Both the position numbers and the translations under genes were made by a program. The notes beneath the pieces were generated by a model, which saw only the letters and a list, made by a program, of their open reading frames with translations, searched no databases and was not told the DNA's origin. A stretch of 38,867 nt of DNA from Tannerella sp. (GTDB lineage Bacteria > Bacteroidota > Bacteroidia > Bacteroidales > Tannerellaceae), in assembly GCA_031285565.1 (NCBI GenBank), contig JAITVY010000090.1:1-38867 (forward strand), written 5' to 3'. Below are positions 34,274 to 38,867 of this stretch, in pieces. The stretch's first letter is position 1; every line of letters begins with the position of its first letter.

Positions 34274-34342
34274 ATGATTCTATTGAATAATGTATTTAGT
34301 TGGCGTTGGCTGGATCTGATTGTGGTAAACAGTGAGGTTTAG
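34274..34342 (+). CDS. trpL: trp leader peptide (22 codons, Trp-Arg-Trp)
   Basis: ATG at 34274 reads MILLNNVFSWRWLDL and ends at TAG 34340-34342. Two Trp codons flank one Arg codon (TGG at 34301 and 34307). It lies between a promoter and an intrinsic terminator directly before a tryptophan synthase gene. This is the expected layout of a Trp attenuator and fits the described Bacteroid-trp leader motif. Ribosome stalling at the Trp codons would leave the downstream GGTAAAC free to pair with the terminator arm. Confidence 0.85.
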   Translation: MILLNNVFSWRWLDLIVVNSEV

Positions 34343-34419
34343 TTTTTTGCGTGTAAATACATTCAATCAAATATAAAATAAAAAACGGCCTGTTGTTTAC
34401 CCATAAACAACAGGCTTTC
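34324..34419 (+). promoter_or_regulatory. tryptophan attenuator: terminator with alternative antiterminator pairing
   Basis: The terminator stem GCCTGTTGTTTA / TAAACAACAGGC (34388-34399 with 34404-34415, loop CCCA) has 12 perfect pairs and is followed by TTTCTT. GGTAAAC (34324-34330), near the end of the leader peptide, is exactly complementary to GTTTACC (34395-34401) inside the terminator arm and loop. That pairing would disrupt the terminator when the ribosome stalls at the Trp codons. Confidence 0.75.
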
Positions 34420-34421
34420 TT
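34388..34421 (+). terminator. attenuator hairpin before trpB2
   Basis: A perfect 12-bp stem with a CCCA loop followed by TTTCTT, 48 nt before the trpB ATG. Confidence 0.85.
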
Positions 34422-34468
34422 GTTATTAATAGGGACAAAACATAACATTTCATATAAAATAATCAACA

Positions 34469-35833
34469 ATGGAAAAGACGAAACGATTTTTTTTAAGTGA
34501 GAAAGAAATTCCGACACAATGGTATAACATCATGGCGGAAATGAAAAACAAACCGATGCCTATTTTGAATCCTCAAACAAAAGAAGCATTAAAACCGGAA
34601 GATTTGTTTCCGATTTTTGCGGAAGAGTTATCCAGACAGGAATTAGATCAAGCAAATGCCTGGTACGATATTCCGGGAGAAGTGATTGATAAATACAAAA
34701 TTTATCGTTCGACTCCCCTGGTACGTGCGTATGAGCTGGAAAAAGCACTCGATACACCGGCGCACATTTACTTCAAGAACGAAAGTGTAAGTCCCGTAGG
34801 TTCGCATAAATTGAATTCAGCCCTGGCACAAGCCTACTATTGCAAAAAACAAGGAGTCACGAATATAACTACCGAAACAGGCGCTGGACAATGGGGAACA
34901 GCTTTATCGTTTGCCGCTAAAACATTTGGCCTGGAACTGGCTGTTTATATGGTAAAAATTAGTTACGAACAAAAACCCTACCGCCGTTCGTTAATGCAAA
35001 CATGGGGTGCACAGGTAATCGCTTCTCCCAGTATGTCCACAAAAGCAGGGCGTAAAATTCTGACGGATAATCCGACATATCAGGGCAGTTTAGGTACAGC
35101 CATTTCCGAAGCAATTGAATTGGCACTACAAACGCCTAATTGCAAATATACACTAGGCAGCGTATTAAACCACGTAGCATTGCATCAAACCATTATCGGT
35201 CTGGAAGCCGAAAAACAAATGGAAATGGCCGGCGAATATCCGGATATTGTAATCGGGTGTTTTGGCGGAGGATCCAACTTTGGAGGTATTTCTTTCCCGT
35301 TTATGCGCCATACCATCCTGAATGGAAAGAAAACACGTTACATTGCTGCCGAACCGGCATCATGTCCGAAGCTTACACGCGGCATCTTCCAATACGATTT
35401 TGGCGATGAGGCAGGATATACTCCCCTACTCCCGATGTACACATTAGGACATAACTTCGCTCCGGCCCATATTCATGCCGGGGGGCTTCGTTACCACGGT
35501 GCGGGAACCATCGTTAGTCAACTAATGAAAGACGGATACATGGAAGCAGTAGATATTAACCAATTGGATTCATTCAAAGCCGGTGTGTTATTCGCACAAA
35601 CCGAAGGGATTGTGCCAGCTCCCGAATCCTCACATGCCATTGCTGCCGCAATTAATGAAGCGCAGAAAGCAAAAGAAGAAGGAGTACAAAAAACAATACT
35701 ATTCAATTTATCCGGACATGGATTAGTAGATATGGCAGCTTATGATCAATACTTTGCCGGTGATTTACGTAACTACGATTTACCCGACGAAGAAATCAAT
35801 AAGAATATCGACCAACTGGAAAAAATTGTGTAA
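34469..35833 (+). CDS. trpB: TrpB2-type tryptophan synthase beta chain (PLP enzyme), no trpA beside it
   Basis: A 454-residue PLP enzyme of the longer TrpB2 group (usual length ~430-460, against ~400 for TrpB1). It has the NESVSPVGSHKLNSA motif with Lys114 as the PLP lysine, ETGAGQWG as the catalytic loop, and GCFGGGSNFGG binding the PLP phosphate. The C-terminal FNLSGHGLVD motif is also typical. It condenses indole and serine to tryptophan. It stands alone, without trpA, between a porin and a TPR gene, so it may salvage free indole. The upstream leader peptide and hairpin tie its expression to tryptophan supply, which supports a true tryptophan-producing role. Confidence 0.95.
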   Translation: MEKTKRFFLSEKEIPTQWYNIMAEMKNKPMPILNPQTKEALKPEDLFPIFAEELSRQELDQANAWYDIPGEVIDKYKIYRSTPLVRAYELEKALDTPAHIYFKNESVSPVGSHKLNSALAQAYYCKKQGVTNITTETGAGQWGTALSFAAKTFGLELAVYMVKISYEQKPYRRSLMQTWGAQVIASPSMSTKAGRKILTDNPTYQGSLGTAISEAIELALQTPNCKYTLGSVLNHVALHQTIIGLEAEKQMEMAGEYPDIVIGCFGGGSNFGGISFPFMRHTILNGKKTRYIAAEPASCPKLTRGIFQYDFGDEAGYTPLLPMYTLGHNFAPAHIHAGGLRYHGAGTIVSQLMKDGYMEAVDINQLDSFKAGVLFAQTEGIVPAPESSHAIAAAINEAQKAKEEGVQKTILFNLSGHGLVDMAAYDQYFAGDLRNYDLPDEEINKNIDQLEKIV

Positions 35834-35848
35834 GAATACCTGATAAGG

Positions 35849-35899
35849 AAGGGTGTGGCAAAGGTGAATTTTGTAGTACCCACCTTAAAAGTCACCCTT
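35849..35899. terminator. nested inverted repeats after trpB, possible bidirectional terminator
   Basis: AAGGGTG (35849-35855) pairs with CACCCTT (35893-35899), and inside it AAGGTG (35861-35866) pairs with CACCTT (35881-35886). It lies between the convergent trpB and TPR genes. A U-run is absent after the outer stem, so termination is uncertain. Confidence 0.45.
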
Positions 35900-35932
35900 T
35901 GGGGGATTTAGGAGGCTTTCCCTACCATACCA

Positions 35933-37660
35933 TTACTCTCGCTCCATACTGTATTTTTTTAAGTATTCAAACAAACTGCCACCTTCATCCAGTTGCAGTT
36001 TTTGTCTTAGTCGGGTACGCTGCTTATATACACTCAAAGGTTCAATATTCAGGATCCTGGACTCCTGTTTTGCTTCCAGATTGAAAAAGGCTAGCAAACT
36101 CGAACGCACTTCCGATTCGGTAAAAGAAGAATCCGGATTCCACAAAAGAGCTTCCAAAGACGGAAATGTATTCCGGAAAAGATTTACAAGCATCTTCCAT
36201 TCAGTAACCGACAATGATTTCCCACTGGAAGCAATCTTTTCCGTGATATTCCGTATCTTTTTTCCTATCGCAGAAACATTTGTAATCTTTTCCAATTTCA
36301 TATCAAATAATTCTTCTTTTAAAGAGTTGATTCTTTCCTCCTGATTTGAAAAGTTTAAATCATACTCCTTATTTGCTTTTTGCAAAGAGGTCTGCACTTC
36401 TCCCAGGATCTTTCTTTCCTGTTGCAACTGTGTCGATATATGAGATATAACAGCATCTACCCTACTTAATTCCTCCCGTTGCTCATAAATGATCTTATTT
36501 TTCCGCCGACGCATCCACTGATACAAAATAATAGTAAAAGAGAACAGTATCAATAGAATTAAGAAGAGGATAAAGTTGCGCTGCGCCTCCAAACGAGCCA
36601 TATTCCTTTTATGTTCAGCATATTCAAGATTATATTTCTGTTCTATTTCGAGTGCATGCATTTTATTCTGCTCCATTTGAGTGGAGTCGATAGCTTCCTG
36701 GTATGCTTCCAAATGCACCAAGGCTTGTTCATAATTCCGCTTACCTTTTTCAATCAGATATAATTGATAATAAACACCATCCTGAGTCCAGCTATCAGTG
36801 CCCGTCTCCAATATCTCACCTGCTTTATCATAATCGCCCGCTGCAATATAAACATCACTTAATGAATAGTATGCGATAGTAGAATCAGCTTTTGAATCAG
36901 CATACTGAAGAGCTCTTAATAAATACATTTCTGCCAGTACAAATTCTTTTAGCTCTATATAGACTGTACCTAAACTAAGAGATACATTGACAAGGCTTTC
37001 GTCTTGTAACAGATTTGCTATAGAGTCGGCTTGCAACAGACATAATAATCCTTCAGCAGGTTTCTTATCAAATACATACTCGAATCCGATATCTGTAAGA
37101 GTTAGCGCTATAGCTCGTTGATTATTTGCTAATTTAAAATAATCAATAGCATCCCTATATTTTTCCCTACTTTTATCCGTATAATATTGGATATGATAAA
37201 CATCCCCCATATAACAACAGATCATCCCGGAAACATTATTTTCGTTCCATATTTTCGCATCTTTTAAGGCTTCTACATAGATTTGCATTGCCTTGTTATA
37301 CTCACCCGTTTCCTGATAAGCACGCCCCCAATGCAGCCGGATATATGATTTTTGTTCCGGCGTACCACACCGCATATAATACCTAGAGGCTTGTTCATAA
37401 TATAATGCAGGTAAAAATGTCTTATCGGGATCTGTGCGCCAGTTATAAATTTTTCCGGAAATCAGGCACCAGTAAGCAAAATCCGATTCAGCCATTTCTT
37501 CGGGATTACCGATGCTTTGCAAAAGAATATATGCACTATCGGGAGCCGTTTCTGAAAGCATATCGGCTTGTCTGAGTAAAACGGACCAGTCATTCTCTAC
37601 AAGATGAGTGCAGGTAGAGAATACAAAAAACAAACTCATACAAAAAATATATATCTTCAT
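35933..37660 (-). CDS. TPR protein with membrane helix and C-terminal HTH-like domain (putative regulator)
   Basis: A 575-residue protein. A lipobox-like FSTC (Cys17) suggests lipid attachment, followed by about six to seven TPR-like helix pairs (~40-345). A membrane helix lies at 363-381 (FILFLILLILFSFTIILYQ) with a basic stop-transfer RRRK. Residues ~390-455 form a coiled coil, and ~480-575 resemble a LuxR-like DNA-binding domain (LSVTEWKMLVNLF, then IEPLSVYKQRTRLRQKL). This sensor-like architecture is frequent in Bacteroidales. The divergent DUF3244-like gene is its nearest neighbour. A -7 box TATATTTG precedes the ATG. Confidence 0.78.
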   Translation of the reverse strand: MKIYIFCMSLFFVFSTCTHLVENDWSVLLRQADMLSETAPDSAYILLQSIGNPEEMAESDFAYWCLISGKIYNWRTDPDKTFLPALYYEQASRYYMRCGTPEQKSYIRLHWGRAYQETGEYNKAMQIYVEALKDAKIWNENNVSGMICCYMGDVYHIQYYTDKSREKYRDAIDYFKLANNQRAIALTLTDIGFEYVFDKKPAEGLLCLLQADSIANLLQDESLVNVSLSLGTVYIELKEFVLAEMYLLRALQYADSKADSTIAYYSLSDVYIAAGDYDKAGEILETGTDSWTQDGVYYQLYLIEKGKRNYEQALVHLEAYQEAIDSTQMEQNKMHALEIEQKYNLEYAEHKRNMARLEAQRNFILFLILLILFSFTIILYQWMRRRKNKIIYEQREELSRVDAVISHISTQLQQERKILGEVQTSLQKANKEYDLNFSNQEERINSLKEELFDMKLEKITNVSAIGKKIRNITEKIASSGKSLSVTEWKMLVNLFRNTFPSLEALLWNPDSSFTESEVRSSLLAFFNLEAKQESRILNIEPLSVYKQRTRLRQKLQLDEGGSLFEYLKKYSMERE

Positions 37661-37679
37661 TTAATTTGCATCTTTTTGT

Positions 37680-37687
37680 CAAATATA
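37680..37687 (-). promoter_or_regulatory. Bacteroidetes -7 box (TATATTTG) for the TPR gene
   Basis: Exact TAnnTTTG on the minus strand, 20 nt before the ATG at 37660. No clear -33 element. Confidence 0.55.
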
Positions 37688-37975
37688 CGAATCCATCGTA
37701 AAAAAACATCTCCTTTTGATTAAAAAACGGTTTTATGGTTCTTAATTTTTGTGCATCAAAACAAAATCGTTTTTAAATAAATCCTAATTCTTTAACTATC
37801 AGATCCATTAGCACCCATCATGTCTCAATCGCAAAATATATCCAACTCATTATCAACGAATAAACAATCCGTATTGTCTCAACCGTTTTTATTGAATTAC
37901 TCGTTTTCCAATTCAAATTGAACGACTTTTACAGCCGGAAATATAAACCAAAACTAAATTAAAGAAAAAAGAAAG
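37688..37975. other. intergenic region between the divergent TPR and DUF3244-like genes
   Basis: About 290 bp. It contains a direct repeat TGTCTCAA(T/C)CG (37821-37831 and 37875-37885) and an inverted repeat TTGAATT...AATTCAA (37892-37898, 37910-37916), both possible operator sites, and a weak promoter-like TAATTTTTG near 37743. No ORF is supported. Confidence 0.5.
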
Positions 37976-38338
37976 ATGAAATTAATCAAAAAAACACTGA
38001 TTATATTATTAGTATGCATTTTCAACTTATCTGCTTTTGCCAGGCAAATAAAAATAGAGAAACAAAAATATAAAAAAAGATCAATATCTTTTATTCCTAT
38101 AATGGCAGACATTGATGACAATAACCGCACCCTGAACCTGTTATTTATGGAAAAGATGGGAGATATATGGGTGGAAATTAGCAATGAAAACGACCATGTG
38201 GTTTTTGCCGGTATGGTTGAAACAGACCTTTCGGCAGGGGTCGTAATTTCTCTGCCGGACAGTACGGAATGCGGGTACCAACTGTTTATTATGATGCCCA
38301 ACGGAACTGAGTACAGTAGTAAATTTGAGCTTTATTAA
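37976..38338 (+). CDS. DUF3244-like small secreted protein
   Basis: A 120-residue protein with a signal peptide (MKLIKKTLIILLVCIFNLSAFA). The mature domain with NDHVVFAGMVETDLSAGVVISLPDS followed by a FIMMPNGTEYSSKFEL strand matches the small beta-sandwich of DUF3244 in Bacteroides. Function is unknown. It is divergent from the TPR regulator and may be under its control. No terminator follows clearly; a strong imperfect hairpin lies at 38419-38450. Confidence 0.75.
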   Translation: MKLIKKTLIILLVCIFNLSAFARQIKIEKQKYKKRSISFIPIMADIDDNNRTLNLLFMEKMGDIWVEISNENDHVVFAGMVETDLSAGVVISLPDSTECGYQLFIMMPNGTEYSSKFELY

Positions 38339-38418
38339 TTAACGACAATGTTTATACAAATAATAAATTGCTGCAATGACATTCATTGGTTATGCAAAAC
38401 GAACTTAAGCCTGTTTAG

Positions 38419-38450
38419 GCTATTGTCCGGCGTGCTTTCATGCCAATAGC
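38419..38450. repeat. long imperfect hairpin GCTATTG...CAATAGC
   Basis: GCTATTG and CAATAGC are the outer arms, and GCGTG / CATGC inside extend the stem to 12 pairs around a 4-nt bulge and a CTTT loop. No U-run follows, so it may be an RNA-processing structure or a relic rather than a terminator. A second small hairpin, AGCCT-GTTT-AGGCT, overlaps its left side at 38408-38421. Confidence 0.45.
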
Positions 38451-38613
38451 TGATAACCCGATATTGATGTGTAAATAGAACAAACTACATAAAAAACTTT
38501 CTTAAAGGCAAATAAGCACAAGTAACTACACCGGTTCATATTCACACAATAAGAAAGCGTAACAAAAATAGAATTTTCAAATTGAATAAACTTATTAAAT
38601 CAGAATAATTTAA

Positions 38614-38705
38614 ATGAAAAAGAATATTTTAATGCTTGCAGTTTGTACATTTGTATTTTTTCGTGTACGAATGAGGAAGAATTTGTAAATAATGAAGTGA
38701 TTTAA
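38614..38705 (+). pseudogene. small lipoprotein gene with frameshift and truncation
   Basis: The intact frame from ATG 38614 gives a signal-like MKKNILMLAVCTFVFF and then nonsense ending at 38686-38688. Adding one T to the T6 run at 38656-38661 restores FVFFSCTNEEEFVNNEV with a good lipobox Cys, ending at TAA 38703-38705. The gene therefore seems to have lost one T and its remainder lies beyond an insertion sequence. The remnant follows the DUF3244-like gene and may have belonged to the same surface-protein set. Confidence 0.55.
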
Positions 38706-38716
38706 ACTTTTTTTAT

Positions 38717-38867
38717 GAGACAAAAGGGGGGAACAATTACATTTGTGGTGTAAACTAAAACCTAATCGCTTCCCCCTATGTACAAAGTACTTGACAAAGA
38801 TATAATAGAAATGGAAATAATCTGCCATATTCCATCCAACAAAAGAGGCTTTTCACCCCAAGCACCT
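38717..38867 (+). mobile_element. left end of an insertion sequence, cut by the window edge
   Basis: The first ~60 bp (from about GAGACAAAAGGGGGG) carry GGGGGAA (38727-38733), complementary to TTCCCCC (38770-38776) just before the transposase ATG. It interrupts the lipoprotein remnant. The right end and inverted repeats lie outside the window, so the left boundary is approximate. Confidence 0.5.
38778..38867 (+). CDS. transposase, IS4/IS5-like, partial (5' end)
   Basis: A 30-codon open frame runs to the window end. It starts MYKVLDKDIIEMEII and continues to HIPSNKRGFSPQAP. The KRGFxPxxP motif is typical of the N-terminus of Bacteroidetes IS5-type transposases, where it is followed by a LWRI(V) segment. 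The catalytic domain is not in the window, so the family is inferred from this motif only. Confidence 0.55.
   Translation, partial: MYKVLDKDIIEMEIICHIPSNKRGFSPQAP

Noticed and set aside
38610..38828. 72-residue minus-strand frame at the window end
   Set aside because: It is the shadow of the lipoprotein remnant and IS start on the plus strand; it has no promoter or family features.

Overview
The window looks like a chromosomal segment from a member of the Bacteroidales. The signs are many exact matches to the Bacteroidetes promoter -7 box (TAnnTTTG), very few Shine-Dalgarno sequences, a Bacteroides-type three-subunit succinate dehydrogenase/fumarate reductase, a DPP IV, a DUF3244-like protein, and a T9SS-like C-terminus on a giant repeat protein. 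The genus cannot be fixed from the sequence alone; a Parabacteroides or Dysgonomonas-like host would fit. The window has no rRNA or tRNA gene and no CRISPR array.

Layout. Positions 1-7150 (minus strand) carry two runs: collagen-like lipoprotein > RlmL-type methyltransferase > DPP IV, which are translationally coupled, then purD > membrane protein > YqaA/DedA protein. Positions 7223-9378 (minus) hold a CPA1 potassium/proton antiporter and a PNPOx/Nim-type flavoprotein. Positions 9400-10245 are mostly non-coding and hold a 23-bp imperfect tandem array. Positions 10208-19700 (plus) form a cell-surface island: a small exported protein, a lipoprotein with a degenerate metalloprotease domain and leucine-rich-like repeats, and a 2371-residue secreted protein with about 15 InlB-type repeats, a beta-helix region and a sorting-domain-like end. 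A terminator closes it at 19728-19757.

Positions 19840-23497 are the sdhC/frdA/frdB operon with its own promoter and terminator. A short promoter-to-terminator unit at 23749-23862 has no ORF and looks like a small RNA. Then come a phosphoethanolamine transferase (minus), a U32 tRNA-modification protein (plus), a SAM methyltransferase and an outer-membrane protein (minus), a thioesterase-dprA pair (plus), queD-queE (minus), an EamA transporter and a DcaP-like porin (minus).

Positions 34245-35833 hold a standalone TrpB2-type tryptophan synthase beta chain behind a leader with a short Trp-containing peptide and a terminator hairpin, consistent with attenuation. The last part carries a TPR/transmembrane/HTH-like regulator (minus) divergent from a DUF3244-like secreted protein (plus), a frameshifted and truncated small lipoprotein gene, and the 5' end of an insertion sequence cut by the window edge.

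The best candidates for a second look are the small RNA unit, the Trp attenuator on a lone trpB2, the surface island (degenerate protease, shared leaders, 900-bp higher-order repeat), the 23-bp array, and two short elements that look like miniature mobile elements.
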